From Luteimonas aquatica (GTDB taxonomy: Bacteria; Pseudomonadota; Gammaproteobacteria; Xanthomonadales; Xanthomonadaceae), in NCBI RefSeq assembly GCF_022662575.1, contig NZ_JALBFU010000006.1:1-50291 (forward strand): 50,291 bases of DNA, given 5' to 3'. This document shows, one piece after another, positions 27,890 through 36,939 of the stretch. Made by a program: the position numbers and the translations under genes. The notes under the pieces are model-generated. The model was given only the letters and a program-made list of their open reading frames with translations. It searched no databases and was not told the DNA's origin. Positions within the stretch are counted from its first letter, which is position 1. Every line of letters begins with the position of its first letter.

Positions 27890-28525
27890 ATGACGCAAGC
27901 CGACCCGAGTGCCGCCCCCGCCGCCTTCCGCAAGATGTCCGAACGCTTCCGCGGCTTCCTCCCGGTGGTCGTGGACGTGGAGACCGGCGGGTTCGACTGG
28001 AACCGGCATGCCTTGCTCGAAATCGCCGTCCTGCCGATCGACCTCGACGAGCACGGCCGCTTGATCCCCGGCGAAGGCGCCAGCGCCCACGTCGTGCCGG
28101 CGCCGGGCACCCTGATCGACCCGAAGTCGCTGGAAGTCACCGGCATCGTCATCGACCATCCGTTCCGCTTCGCCAAGCCCGAGCGCGAGGCGCTCGACCA
28201 CGTCTTCGCCGCGGTGCGCACGGCGGTGCGCAAGCACGACTGCCAACGCGCGATCCTGGTCGGCCACAACGCCCACTTCGACCTCAATTTCCTCAATGCG
28301 GCGGTCGCGCGCAGCGGCCACAAGCGCAACCCGTTCCATCCCTTCAGCGTCTTCGACACCGTCACCCTGGCCGGCGTCGCCTACGGCCAGACCGTGCTCG
28401 CCCGCGCGGTGCAGGCCGCCGGCATGGAATGGAGCAGCGAGGACGCGCACTCGGCCGTCTACGACACCGAGCGCACCGCGCAGCTGTTCTGCACCATCGC
28501 CAACCAATGGGCGGATCGCGCCTAG
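27890..28525 (+). CDS. rnt: Ribonuclease T
   Basis: 211 aa DEDDh exonuclease. Exo[14 protein letters not shown] (Asp and Glu), Exo[15 protein letters not shown] (Asp) and Exo[20 protein letters not shown] (His and Asp) are all present, with the RNase T start [17 protein letters not shown]. It trims tRNA 3' ends and other small RNAs in the cytoplasm. Convergent with the CDF exporter gene; a hairpin (28573-28594) overlaps that gene's stop. Confidence 0.95.
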   Translation: MTQADPSAAPAAFRKMSERFRGFLPVVVDVETGGFDWNRHALLEIAVLPIDLDEHGRLIPGEGASAHVVPAPGTLIDPKSLEVTGIVIDHPFRFAKPEREALDHVFAAVRTAVRKHDCQRAILVGHNAHFDLNFLNAAVARSGHKRNPFHPFSVFDTVTLAGVAYGQTVLARAVQAAGMEWSSEDAHSAVYDTERTAQLFCTIANQWADRA

Positions 28526-28582
28526 CCGACGCCGCATCGGCATTGGCCCCGAACGCCTGACGATCGCGTCACGGGCATCCGG

Positions 28583-29488
28583 TTACGGATGCCCCGCATG
28601 CCCTTGCGCCGACTGCCCGCAGGCCTCGCCCTCGATCTGCAGCGTCGCGTGCTCGATGCCGAAGCGCGTCTCCAGCATCCGCGCGAGCGCGACCCGCACC
28701 GCGTCCGGCGACGCCCCGTCCTCGACGACCGCGTGCGCGCTGAGCACCGGCTCCCGCGAGCCCAATGCCCAGGCGTGCAGGTCGTGGACCGAGGCCACCC
28801 CGGGCTGCGCCAGCAGCGCCGCGCGGATCTCGTCGAGCGACAGTCCCTCCGGCACGCCCTGCATCAGCACGTTGCCCGCCTGCCGCAGCAGGACCCAGGT
28901 ACGCGGCAGCACCCACAGGCCGATCAGCACGGCGATGATGGGATCGATCGGCGTCCAGCCGGTGAGCATGATCACCACCGCGCCCACGATCACGCCGACC
29001 GAGCCGAGCATGTCGGCCCAGACCTCGAGATAGGCGCCCTTGACGTTGAGGCTCTCGCCGCTGCCGGCGCGCAGCAGGCGCATCGAGATCAGGTTGACCA
29101 CCAGCCCCAGCACCGCGATCACCAGCATGCCGGTGGAGGCGACTTCCGGCGGCTGCCGGAAACGCCCGATCGCCTCCCAGAGAATGTAGATCGCCACGAC
29201 GAACAGCAGGCCGCCGTTGACCATGGCGCCGAGCGCTTCCATGCGCGCATAGCCGTAGCTGCGCCTGGCGTCGGGCGGCCTGCGGCTGAGCCGCACCGAG
29301 AACAGCGAGATGGCCAGGGCGATCACGTCGGTGCCCATGTGCGCCGCGTCGGACAGCAGCGCCAGGCTGTTGGTGAGCAGGCCGCCCACCACCTCGGCGA
29401 CCAGGAAGGTCGCGGTCAGGCCGAAGGCCCACCACAGGGGTTTTTCGTGGCGGATCTCGCCGCCGCCGTGATCGTGTCCCGCGCCCAT
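28583..29488 (-). CDS. czcD: Cation diffusion facilitator metal exporter, CzcD-type
   Basis: 301 aa. Six membrane segments; the metal site pattern is seen as LALLSDAAHMGTDVIALAIS (H-x3-D) and YLEVWADMLGSVGV (D-x3-D type), plus a His-rich N-terminus (GAGHDHGG). A C-terminal cytoplasmic domain follows (VHDLHAWALGS). Exports Zn, Co or Cd from the cytoplasm using the proton gradient. Last gene of the czc operon, one base after the PII-like gene. Confidence 0.93.
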   Translation of the reverse strand: MGAGHDHGGGEIRHEKPLWWAFGLTATFLVAEVVGGLLTNSLALLSDAAHMGTDVIALAISLFSVRLSRRPPDARRSYGYARMEALGAMVNGGLLFVVAIYILWEAIGRFRQPPEVASTGMLVIAVLGLVVNLISMRLLRAGSGESLNVKGAYLEVWADMLGSVGVIVGAVVIMLTGWTPIDPIIAVLIGLWVLPRTWVLLRQAGNVLMQGVPEGLSLDEIRAALLAQPGVASVHDLHAWALGSREPVLSAHAVVEDGASPDAVRVALARMLETRFGIEHATLQIEGEACGQSAQGHAGHP

Positions 29489-29489
29489 G

Positions 29490-29828
29490 TCAGTTCTCCG
29501 GTGCTTGCCGCGCTTCGCCGGCGATCTCGATGGCCTGGGCGACATCGCTGACGTAGATCCAGCCGGCGTTGCGGCCGCCGGTGCGCGCGTTGGCGCGCAC
29601 CGTCGAGATCGCCCGCTCCACCTGCGCATCCTCGCAGAACAGCTCGATCTGCACCTCGTTGAGGATGCGCTCGCCCAGGTCGACAGAATAGTCCAGCTCG
29701 CGTTCGGTCAGGCCCTGCAGGACGCCCTTGACGTCGAACAGGCTCAGCCGCCGGAAGCCGGCTTCCTCCAAGGCGTGCACCAGGTCGCCGACGCGGCGCC
29801 GGTGCACGAAGGCCTTGATCTGCTTCAT
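29490..29828 (-). CDS. PII-like signalling protein in metal-efflux operon (PII-NG type)
   Basis: 112 aa, the PII fold size. MKQIKAFVHRRRVGDLVHALEEAGF is the PII start and TGGRNAGWIYVSDVAQAIEI resembles the C-terminal PII signature; the central T-loop region VLQGLTERELDYSV lacks the Tyr-uridylylation context of GlnB. Such PII relatives are known beside CusA/CzcA genes, but their effector is not settled. It overlaps the czcA stop by four bases (ATGA), so is coupled to the pump. Confidence 0.9.
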   Translation of the reverse strand: MKQIKAFVHRRRVGDLVHALEEAGFRRLSLFDVKGVLQGLTERELDYSVDLGERILNEVQIELFCEDAQVERAISTVRANARTGGRNAGWIYVSDVAQAIEIAGEARQAPEN

Positions 29829-32800
29829 GTCCGCTCCTCCTCCTGCTTTCGTTCTCCGCGCCCGCTTTCACCGCGTTGCTCGAGCCATTCGTACAGCACC
29901 GGCAGCAGCACCAGCGTCAGCAGCGTCGAGCTGATCAGGCCCCCGACCACCACGGTCGCCAGCGGGCGCTGGGTCTCGGCGCCGACCCCGCTGGAGAGCA
30001 GCATCGGCACCAGGCCGAGGATCGCCACGCTGGCGGTCATCAGCACCGGCCGCAGGCGCAGCGCCGTGCCCTGGCGCACCGCCTCGCGCGGCGACAGGCC
30101 CTTGCCGCGCAGCTCGTTGAGGAAGCTCACCAGCACGATGCCGTTGAGCATCGCCACGCCGAACACGGCAATGAACCCGATCGCCGAAGGCACCGACAGG
30201 TACTGGCCGGTCGCGAACAGCGCCACCAGCCCGCCGATGGTGGCGAACGGCACGTTGGCCAGGATCAGCGCGGCGTAGCGCACCGAGTTGAAGGCCGTGT
30301 ACAGCAGCACGAAGATGAAGAAGATCGTCACCGGCACGATCACCGCCAGTTTCGACAGCGCCCGCTGCTGGTTCTCGAACGCCCCGCCCCACTCGATCCA
30401 GTAGCCCGGCGGCAGCTTCACCTGCTGCGCGATCGCCGCATCGGCCTCCTTGACGAAGCCGTCGATGTCGCGGCCGCGCACGTCCATCTGGATCACCGCG
30501 TAGCGCTGCAGCTGCTCGCGGCGCACGAACGAGTAGCCTTCCGCGACCTCGATCTGCGCCACCTCGGACAAGGGCACCACCGCGCCGGCGGCGGTGCGCA
30601 GCGGGATGCGCCGCAACGCCTCGACCGAGCCGCGCGTGCCCTCGTCCAGGCGCACGGCGATGTCGAAGCGGCGCACGCCGTCCAGCAGCACGCTCACCGG
30701 CTCGCCGCCCAGGCCGTTGCGGACGATGGTCAGCACGTCCTCGGCGTTCATGCCGTGCCGGGCCAACTCCTGGCGATCGACCTTGATGCGGATCTGCGGC
30801 TTGCCGACGTTGGCCTCCAGCGACAGGTCGGCCACGCCAGGCACCTTGCCGAGCACGCCCTTGATCCGTCCGCTGAGCTTGTCGAGCTGGCCGAGGTCGG
30901 TGCCGTACAGCTTCAGCGCCAGCGTGGCGCGCACGCCGGAGATCAGCTCCTCCACGCGCATCTGGATCGGCTGGGTGTAGCCGGGCACCACGTTGGGCAC
31001 CTCCTTCTCCAGCGTCTCCTGCATCGCCTCCTCCAGCTGCTTGATGCTGCGGCCGGTGGTCCACTCCTTCTCGGGCTTGAGCGCGGTGTAGATCTCCATG
31101 TAGTTGACGTCGGCGGTCTCGCCCTTCTCGGCGCGTCCGATCATCGCCACCGTGGTGTCGACCTCGGGAAAGCGCTTGAACGCCTTGGCGATCAGGTTGC
31201 TGGTGCGGATCGACTCGTCCAGCGACGTCGACGGGATGCCGGTGACGCGCCACATGATCGAGCCTTCCTGCAGCTGCGGCATGAACTCCTTGCCCAGGAA
31301 CGGGAACAGCGCCAGGCTCGCCAGCAGCGCGCCCAGGGCGATGCCGATCACCGCCTTCTTGCGGGCCAGCGCCCATTCCAGCAGCGGACGGTAGCGGCGC
31401 TTGAGCCAGGCCACCAGCCAGGTGTCCTTCTCCTCCTTGGGCTTGAGGATCATCGAGGCCAGCACCGGGATCAGGGTCAGGCTGAGCACCAGCGAACCCG
31501 CCATGGCGAAGGCGATGTTGAAGGCCATCGGCTTGAACATCTTGCCTTCCAGGCCCTCCAGCGAGAACAGCGGCAGGAACACCACGATGATGATCAGGAT
31601 GGCGAAGGCGATCGGGTTGGCCACCTCCTGCGCGGCGGCCAGCACCGCCGAGACACGGTTGACCTGCTCGCCGTGGGCGCGCCGCTCGGCCATGATGCGG
31701 AAGGCGTTCTCCACCATCACCACCGCGCCGTCGACCATCATGCCGATGCCGATGGCCAGGCCGGCCAGCGACATCAGGTTGGCCGACAGGCCGAACTGGC
31801 CCATGCCGATGAAGGCGATCAGCATCGCCAGCGGCAGGGTCACGATCACCACCAGCGCCGAGCGCAGCTCGCCCAGGAACAGGAACAGGACCACCGCCAC
31901 CAGCAGCGAGCCTTCGATCAGCGCCCGCGTCGCGGTGCCGACCGCCTTGTTCACCAGGTCGGTGCGCTCGTAGATCGGCTTGAGCACGATGCCTTCCGGC
32001 AAGGCCGCGCGCACCACGTCGAGCTTGTCCTTGACCGCGGCGACCACGTTGCGGGCGTTCTCGCCGATGCGCGAGAGCGCCATGCCCAGCACCACTTCTT
32101 CGCCGTCGCGGGTCACCGCGCCGAAGCGCGGCGCCGGCGCCTCCACCACCTCGGCCACGTCGCGCAGGTAGATCGGCGCGCCGTCCACCGCCTTGAGCAC
32201 ATCGCTCCTGTTCAGCGCTATTGCGCCAATGTCCTCGGTGGACTTGAGCAGGCCCAGGCCACGCACCAGGAACTGTTCGCGGCCCACGTCCATGACGTTG
32301 CCGCCGACCTGGCCGTTGTTGGCCGGCAGGGCATCGATCACGTCCTTGAAGCCGAGGCCGCGCGCATACAAGCGCTGCGGGTCGATGCGCACCTGGTACT
32401 GGCGCTCGCCGCCGCCCCAGGAGCTGACGTCGTCCACGCCGGGCGCGGTGCGCAGGATCAGCCGCACCGTCCATTCCTGCCAGGTGCGCAGGTCCATGTC
32501 GCTGACCTGCTGCCTGCTGGTGCCCGGCGCGCGCTCGATCGTGTACCAGTACACCTGGCCGAGGCCCGAGGTGTTCGGGCCCATCGACGGCTTGCCGTAG
32601 CCTTCCGGCAGGCGGTCGCCGATCTCCTGCAGGCGCTCGTTGACCAATTGGCGCGCGAAGAAGATGTCGGTGTCGTCGCTGAAGTACACCGAGACGTAGG
32701 ACAGGCCGAACAGGCTGACCGAGCGGATCTCCTGCACCTTCGGCAGCCCGGCCAGCGCCGATTCCACCGGCGTGGTGAGCAGTTCCTCGACGTCCTCGGC

Positions 32801-32971
32801 GGCCAGCCCGGGCGATTCGGTATAGACGTTGACCTGCACGGGGGTGACGTCGGGAAACGCATCGATGGGAACGCTGCGCACCGCGCCGATGCCGAGGAAG
32901 GCGACCACGGCGAACACGATCAGCACCAGGAAGCGGTAGCGCAGCGAGAGTTCGACGAGACGGTTCAGCAT
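29825..32971 (-). CDS. czcA: Heavy-metal RND efflux pump, CzcA/CusA family
   Basis: 1,048 aa inner-membrane RND proton antiporter that exports metal ions through CzcB and CzcC. The start SLRYRFLVLIVFAVVAFLGI and PIDAFPDVTPVQV are HME-RND hallmarks. The proton-relay motif in transmembrane helix 4 is GIGMMVDGAVVMVEN with Asp415. Metal specificity is uncertain: neither the DFG form of Zn/Co/Cd pumps nor the Cu/Ag form is exact. Same operon as czcB, czcC, PII and CDF. Confidence 0.95.
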   Translation of the reverse strand: MLNRLVELSLRYRFLVLIVFAVVAFLGIGAVRSVPIDAFPDVTPVQVNVYTESPGLAAEDVEELLTTPVESALAGLPKVQEIRSVSLFGLSYVSVYFSDDTDIFFARQLVNERLQEIGDRLPEGYGKPSMGPNTSGLGQVYWYTIERAPGTSRQQVSDMDLRTWQEWTVRLILRTAPGVDDVSSWGGGERQYQVRIDPQRLYARGLGFKDVIDALPANNGQVGGNVMDVGREQFLVRGLGLLKSTEDIGAIALNRSDVLKAVDGAPIYLRDVAEVVEAPAPRFGAVTRDGEEVVLGMALSRIGENARNVVAAVKDKLDVVRAALPEGIVLKPIYERTDLVNKAVGTATRALIEGSLLVAVVLFLFLGELRSALVVIVTLPLAMLIAFIGMGQFGLSANLMSLAGLAIGIGMMVDGAVVMVENAFRIMAERRAHGEQVNRVSAVLAAAQEVANPIAFAILIIIVVFLPLFSLEGLEGKMFKPMAFNIAFAMAGSLVLSLTLIPVLASMILKPKEEKDTWLVAWLKRRYRPLLEWALARKKAVIGIALGALLASLALFPFLGKEFMPQLQEGSIMWRVTGIPSTSLDESIRTSNLIAKAFKRFPEVDTTVAMIGRAEKGETADVNYMEIYTALKPEKEWTTGRSIKQLEEAMQETLEKEVPNVVPGYTQPIQMRVEELISGVRATLALKLYGTDLGQLDKLSGRIKGVLGKVPGVADLSLEANVGKPQIRIKVDRQELARHGMNAEDVLTIVRNGLGGEPVSVLLDGVRRFDIAVRLDEGTRGSVEALRRIPLRTAAGAVVPLSEVAQIEVAEGYSFVRREQLQRYAVIQMDVRGRDIDGFVKEADAAIAQQVKLPPGYWIEWGGAFENQQRALSKLAVIVPVTIFFIFVLLYTAFNSVRYAALILANVPFATIGGLVALFATGQYLSVPSAIGFIAVFGVAMLNGIVLVSFLNELRGKGLSPREAVRQGTALRLRPVLMTASVAILGLVPMLLSSGVGAETQRPLATVVVGGLISSTLLTLVLLPVLYEWLEQRGESGRGERKQEEERT

Positions 32972-33034
32972 GGCTCGCCTCCGCGGTCCTTGTTGCTGCC
33001 GCCGGGCGCTCGCGCGCGGCGGCCATCGCGGGGA

Positions 33035-34297
33035 TCAGTGCCCATGGCCTTCTCCCAGCTGCGACTTCAGCATGCTCGCCTTGACGGCGAAGGCGCCCGC
33101 CACCACCACGCGATCGCCGGGCTCGAGGCCCTCCTCGATCGCGGTGACGTCGCCGATCACCGCGCCGGTGCGCACCGGCACCGCCTCCAGCGCGCCGGCC
33201 TTGTCCTGGCGGAAGACCACCGTGTCGCCCTGCATCTGCACCAGGGCCGTGGTCGGCACGCTCAGCCGCCGCGCGGCATCGCCGGCGTCGAGATAGACGT
33301 CGACGAAATCGCCGCCGTGCAGGCGGTCGTTGCGGTTCGGCACCTCGATGCGCACGACCGCGTTGCGGGTGCTCTCCGAGGTGCGGTGCGAGGTGCGCAG
33401 CACCTTGCCCTGCAGGCGTTCGCCGCCGGCGACCACGGTCGCCTCCGAGCCCGGCGCCAGGTCCGGCACCTTGCCGGGCGGCAGGCGCGCATCGACCCAG
33501 ACCGTGCTTTCGTCGACCAGGCGATAGAGCGCGCGCCCGGGCTCGATGCGCTCGCCGACCACGAAATCGTCCTCGGTGATGCGGCCCGCGTGCGGCGCGT
33601 TGAGCACGAACTGGCCGCTGACGCTGCCGCTCGAGGTGCCGGGCAGGCCGTAGGCCTGCGCCTTGGCGCGGGCGCGGTCCACCGCGATCCGGGCCTCGCC
33701 GATGCGCCGCCCCGACACCGCCTCGGTGCCCAGCGAGGACACGCGGCGCCACTCCTGCTCGGCGATGCGCAGCTCGGCCTGCGCGTCGGACACCTCGACG
33801 CTGGCCAGGGTCACCAGCGGCGCGCCGTTGCGCACCTCGTCGCCCAGCTTCGCGTGGCGCCGCACCACCAGCGCCGCCACGCGCGGGGTGATCAGCGTGG
33901 TGCCGTAGGCGTTGTCGAGCACCTCGCCCGGCGCGCGCAGCTGTCCACCCAGCGCGCCGGGCGCCAGCGCCTCGATGCGGATGCCCGCGGCGCGCATCGC
34001 CGCCGCGTCGATCTTGACCGCGCCGGCCGCCTCCTGCGCGTCCTCGTGGCTGCCCTCGTCCTCCTCGTGCCCGGCCTCGTCGCCCGCGCTTCCCGGCTGG
34101 GCTTCGCCCTTCGCGGCGGCGGCGTCGGGTTTGGCGCCCTCGCCGGCCGCCGGCGCCTGCGGCGCCTGCTTCGAGCAGGCCGCCAGCACCAGCAGCAGCG
34201 ACGAGAGCGCCAAGGGGATCAGGCGCGCGCGCGGCGACGGCGCGGCCCCGGATTTCGTCTTCGTGGTGTCGTCCAGCATGATGGCGATGTTCCTCAT
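33035..34297 (-). CDS. czcB: Metal efflux membrane fusion protein, CzcB-type lipoprotein
   Basis: 420 aa from ATG 34297, which overlaps the czcC stop (ATGA). A lipoprotein signal ends in LLLVLAAC, followed by a Glu/His/Asp-rich linker (GHEEDEGSHEDAQEA) that may bind metal. Barrel-sandwich and hairpin segments follow (APHAGRITEDDFVVGERIEPG; RTSESTRNAVVRIEVPN). The protein ends GEGHGH. It joins the RND pump to the outer-membrane channel across the periplasm. ATG 34279 is an alternative start. Confidence 0.92.
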   Translation of the reverse strand: MRNIAIMLDDTTKTKSGAAPSPRARLIPLALSSLLLVLAACSKQAPQAPAAGEGAKPDAAAAKGEAQPGSAGDEAGHEEDEGSHEDAQEAAGAVKIDAAAMRAAGIRIEALAPGALGGQLRAPGEVLDNAYGTTLITPRVAALVVRRHAKLGDEVRNGAPLVTLASVEVSDAQAELRIAEQEWRRVSSLGTEAVSGRRIGEARIAVDRARAKAQAYGLPGTSSGSVSGQFVLNAPHAGRITEDDFVVGERIEPGRALYRLVDESTVWVDARLPPGKVPDLAPGSEATVVAGGERLQGKVLRTSHRTSESTRNAVVRIEVPNRNDRLHGGDFVDVYLDAGDAARRLSVPTTALVQMQGDTVVFRQDKAGALEAVPVRTGAVIGDVTAIEEGLEPGDRVVVAGAFAVKASMLKSQLGEGHGH

Positions 34298-35577
34298 GGC
34301 GTCGCCTCCAGCCCGGCCCAGCGCTCGATGCGGCCGACGGCGGCGAGATAATCGGTATAGGTCTGCCACAGGCGCGCCTCGAGCTCGGCGCCGGCCAGGG
34401 CCGTATCCAGCGACTGCTTGAGCTGGAGCAGGTAGTCGGAAGTGGAGATCTCGCCCTCGCGCCAGGTGCGCTCGAGCAGGTCGGCGCGGCGCTCGACGTC
34501 GGTGGCGCGGCTGCCGCGCCACTGCTTCCACGCCGACAGCGCGGAGGCGTAGCTGTCGGTCGCGCGCCGACGCTCGGCGCCGAGCTCGAGGGCGACGCGC
34601 CGGCGTTCGGCATTCGCCGCATCGGCATCGGCGTTCGCCGCGACCACTTCCGCGCGGTAGGAATTGCGCACGAACAGCGGGATGCTCAGCGACACGCCGA
34701 ACACGTTGTCGCTGGCGCCGCCCATGCGGATGCGGCCGGCGTTGAAGCCCACCGTCGGATCGGGAACGCGGTTGCGCCTGGCCACCGCGATCTCGCGCTC
34801 GGCCACGCGCGCGGCCGCGTCCGCCACCTGCCATTCCGGCAATCCCTCGACCGCCTCATCCGCCGCAACGGGCGGCGGCAGGCTGTCGCTGGGCAGCGCC
34901 TGCGCCTGCAGCGCCTGCGCATCCCCGCCCAGCGCGGCGAAGCCGGCTTCGGCCTGCGCGCGTTCGGCCACCAGCGTGGCCTGCTGCGCCTGCGCCTCGT
35001 CGTGCGCCAGTTGCGCCAGATCGCGCTCGGCGCCGGAGATGTCGCCGGCGGCGAACTGCCGGCCGGCGATCTCGGCGAAGCGGCGGGTCAGCGACAGGCG
35101 GCGCTCGCCGACCGCCACGCGCCGCTGCGCACTCTGCAGCGCCGACCAGTCGGCGAACCAGCGTCTGGCGAAATCGCGGCGCAGCAGCTTCGCCGTCGCC
35201 GCGCTCTGGTCCACGCGCGCCTCGGCGGCGTCGCGGCGCACGCGGCGCTTGCCGCTCAGGTCGAGGGTGAGCGAGGCGCCGGCGGTCGTGGTGACGTCCG
35301 TGCCCTCGTCGTCGCGATTGAAGCTGAGCTCGGGGTTGTACAACGGCTGCGCCGCGGCGTCGCGGCGGGCCTGGGTCGCGGCCAGCTGCGCCTGCGCGGC
35401 CTGCTGGCCGGGGTAGCGCAGCCAGGCATCGCGCACCGCCTCGCGAACCGCGTCGGGCGCGCGCGCCTGGGCGATGGCGTCGGAAGGAGAAACAGGAGGA
35501 TCGGCCGCCCGCGCCGGCATGGCCAGCATGCACGCGACGGCGATCGACGCGGCCGCGGCCGCGAATCGCACGAACAT
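34294..35577 (-). CDS. czcC: Outer-membrane efflux channel, CzcC/TolC family
   Basis: 427 aa with a signal peptide (MFVRFAAAAASIAVACMLAM ... ARA-AD). Long helical outer-membrane factor repeats are visible: QPLYNPELSFNRDDEGTDV and RNRVPDPTVGFNAGRI mark the beta-barrel hairpins; the rest is amphipathic helix rich in Ala/Arg/Glu. Partner of CzcA/CzcB. ATG 35577 has GAGGGA upstream. Confidence 0.92.
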   Translation of the reverse strand: MFVRFAAAAASIAVACMLAMPARAADPPVSPSDAIAQARAPDAVREAVRDAWLRYPGQQAAQAQLAATQARRDAAAQPLYNPELSFNRDDEGTDVTTTAGASLTLDLSGKRRVRRDAAEARVDQSAATAKLLRRDFARRWFADWSALQSAQRRVAVGERRLSLTRRFAEIAGRQFAAGDISGAERDLAQLAHDEAQAQQATLVAERAQAEAGFAALGGDAQALQAQALPSDSLPPPVAADEAVEGLPEWQVADAAARVAEREIAVARRNRVPDPTVGFNAGRIRMGGASDNVFGVSLSIPLFVRNSYRAEVVAANADADAANAERRRVALELGAERRRATDSYASALSAWKQWRGSRATDVERRADLLERTWREGEISTSDYLLQLKQSLDTALAGAELEARLWQTYTDYLAAVGRIERWAGLEATP

Positions 35578-35638
35578 GGAAAATCCCTCGATGTGGTGGC
35601 AGGAGTGGGCGCCGGCCGCTGGACGGCCGGTCGTGCGC

Positions 35639-36064
35639 TCAGGCCACGATCGGGGGACGGAAGGGAGAGGAGACGCGTGCCTGCAATGGCAGCTGCGGTT
35701 CGGCCTGCGGGCGATCGCCGGCCAGGGGGAAGGCGGTGGCGGCCGCGCCCGAGGGCAGCGACGACACCGGCATCTGGCCGCAGCAGTGCGCGAATTCCAG
35801 CAGCTGGTGCAGGCCGGAGGGATCGTCCGCGCCGCCGGCGTCCGGCGCCTGCGCGTTCTTGTCTTGCGCGCCCTCGTCCTGCGCGTTCTCGTCCTGCGCG
35901 CCCTCGTCCTGCACGGCATGCAGGCCCGCGGGATCGTGGGCGAACTCGTGCAGTTCGCCCACCGCCGCCAGCAGCGGCTGCAGCGCCAGGCCCAGCGACA
36001 GCAATGCCATCAGGCACAGCCGCAGCAGGGACTTGGTTCGGCGATGGCGCGCGCGGCGGGACAT
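35639..36064 (-). CDS. Small secreted protein at head of the czc operon, unknown function
   Basis: 141 aa. Basic N-terminus (MSRRARHRRTKSLLRLCLMA) and a hydrophobic signal, then HEFAHDPAGLH, an acidic repeat of DEGAQDENAQ-type units (about residues 52-75) and LLEFAHCCGQMPV. His and Cys clusters suggest metal contact. Similar short proteins precede czc/cop operons in xanthomonads, possibly as sensors or leader proteins; I cannot name a family. 61 bases before czcC. Confidence 0.7.
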   Translation of the reverse strand: MSRRARHRRTKSLLRLCLMALLSLGLALQPLLAAVGELHEFAHDPAGLHAVQDEGAQDENAQDEGAQDKNAQAPDAGGADDPSGLHQLLEFAHCCGQMPVSSLPSGAAATAFPLAGDRPQAEPQLPLQARVSSPFRPPIVA

Positions 36065-36141
36065 GGTGCCGCAAGCCTAGCGGGGCGCGCGGCAGTTACA
36101 CAATTGCATTCGCCCGCCCCGCACAGGCGAGGAGCTTGCGT

Positions 36142-36462
36142 TCAGCCGGCCGAGGCCAGCTTCAGGCCGACGATGCCCGCCACGATCAGCGCCAGGCTCG
36201 CCAGCCTGCCCGCGTTCGCCGGCTCGCCGAGCAGCACGATGCCGAGGATCGCGGTGCCCACCGCGCCCACGCCCACCCAGATCGCGTAGGCGGTGCCGAC
36301 CGGCAGCGACTTCATCGCCACGCCCAGCAGGCCGAGGCTGATGACCATCGCCGCCACGGTGCCGATGCTGGGCCACAGGCGGGTGAAGCCTTCGGTGTAT
36401 TTCAGTCCGATCGCCCAGCCGATCTCGAACAGGCCGGCGAGCACGAGGATGATCCAGGGCAT
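36142..36462 (-). CDS. sugE: SugE/Gdx guanidinium exporter (SMR family)
   Basis: 106 aa, four membrane segments. Sequence follows SugE closely: [20 protein letters not shown] with the essential Glu14, [33 protein letters not shown] and [19 protein letters not shown]. Gdx proteins exchange guanidinium for protons. The upstream guanidine-II riboswitch (36483-36525) strongly supports this substrate. GGGAGAG RBS lies between switch and ATG. Confidence 0.95.
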   Translation of the reverse strand: MPWIILVLAGLFEIGWAIGLKYTEGFTRLWPSIGTVAAMVISLGLLGVAMKSLPVGTAYAIWVGVGAVGTAILGIVLLGEPANAGRLASLALIVAGIVGLKLASAG

Positions 36463-36482
36463 GAGGTCTCTCCCAGGCAGGT

Positions 36483-36525
36483 GGGGCCGTCCCCGGATGC
36501 GATGGAGAGGCGGGGTCGTCCCCGC
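36483..36525 (-). promoter_or_regulatory. Guanidine-II (mini-ykkC) riboswitch
   Basis: On the minus strand two hairpins with ACGR tetraloops: GCGGGG-ACGA-CCCCGC (36510-36525) and GGGG-ACGG-CCCC (36483-36494), separated by a 15-base linker. This is the diagnostic layout of guanidine-II RNAs, in which guanidine drives loop-loop pairing and exposes the RBS. The second hairpin ends about 20 bases before the sugE ATG. Confidence 0.92.
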
Positions 36526-36594
36526 TTCCTGTGTGTGGCGGCCATCTTCTCACGGCGCACGGGCGCGAGTTTGACCGCCGTGTAACCCGCGCGG

Positions 36595-36864
36595 TTACGG
36601 CACCGGCGTCTTCGGCGCGCCGGCGCCCTTCACGGTACGGACCAGGCCGTAAATGCTGATCACCAGCCAGACCGTCATCAGCAGGAACACGGCGATGTTG
36701 AACTTGCCGTACAGCGAGGCCAGCACGCCCGCCGCGCCGAACAGGTTCAGCACCTGGTACAGCAGGCCGTTGCCGTGCAGGCGGCCGGCCTGCAGCAGGT
36801 AATAGGCGAACAGCACCATCAGCGTGCCGACGATGCCGACCCAGTCGTACCACTGCATGTTCAT
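36595..36864 (-). CDS. CBU_0592-family membrane protein
   Basis: 89 aa with three membrane segments (about residues 8-27, 35-52, 56-76): WVGIVGTLMVLFAYYLLQAGRL, LLYQVLNLFGAAGVLASL and VFLLMTVWLVISIYGLV. The pattern YYLLQAGRLHGNGLLYQVLNLFGA is typical of CBU_0592 proteins, whose function is unknown. ATG at 36858 two codons in is an alternative start. Confidence 0.82.
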   Translation of the reverse strand: MNMQWYDWVGIVGTLMVLFAYYLLQAGRLHGNGLLYQVLNLFGAAGVLASLYGKFNIAVFLLMTVWLVISIYGLVRTVKGAGAPKTPVP

Positions 36865-36939
36865 GACGTCGTTCTCCGGGAGTTGCGCTTGTCGATCAGG
36901 ATGCAGCGAAGGCGTTGCCGATCAGGCTCGCCGGCCGGA

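Noticed and set aside
29876..34351. Very long open frame antisense to czcA/czcB (1,491 aa)
   Set aside because: It mirrors the real RND genes, is rich in His/Arg/Gln from reverse-complemented codons and has no recognisable domain; a GC-rich shadow.
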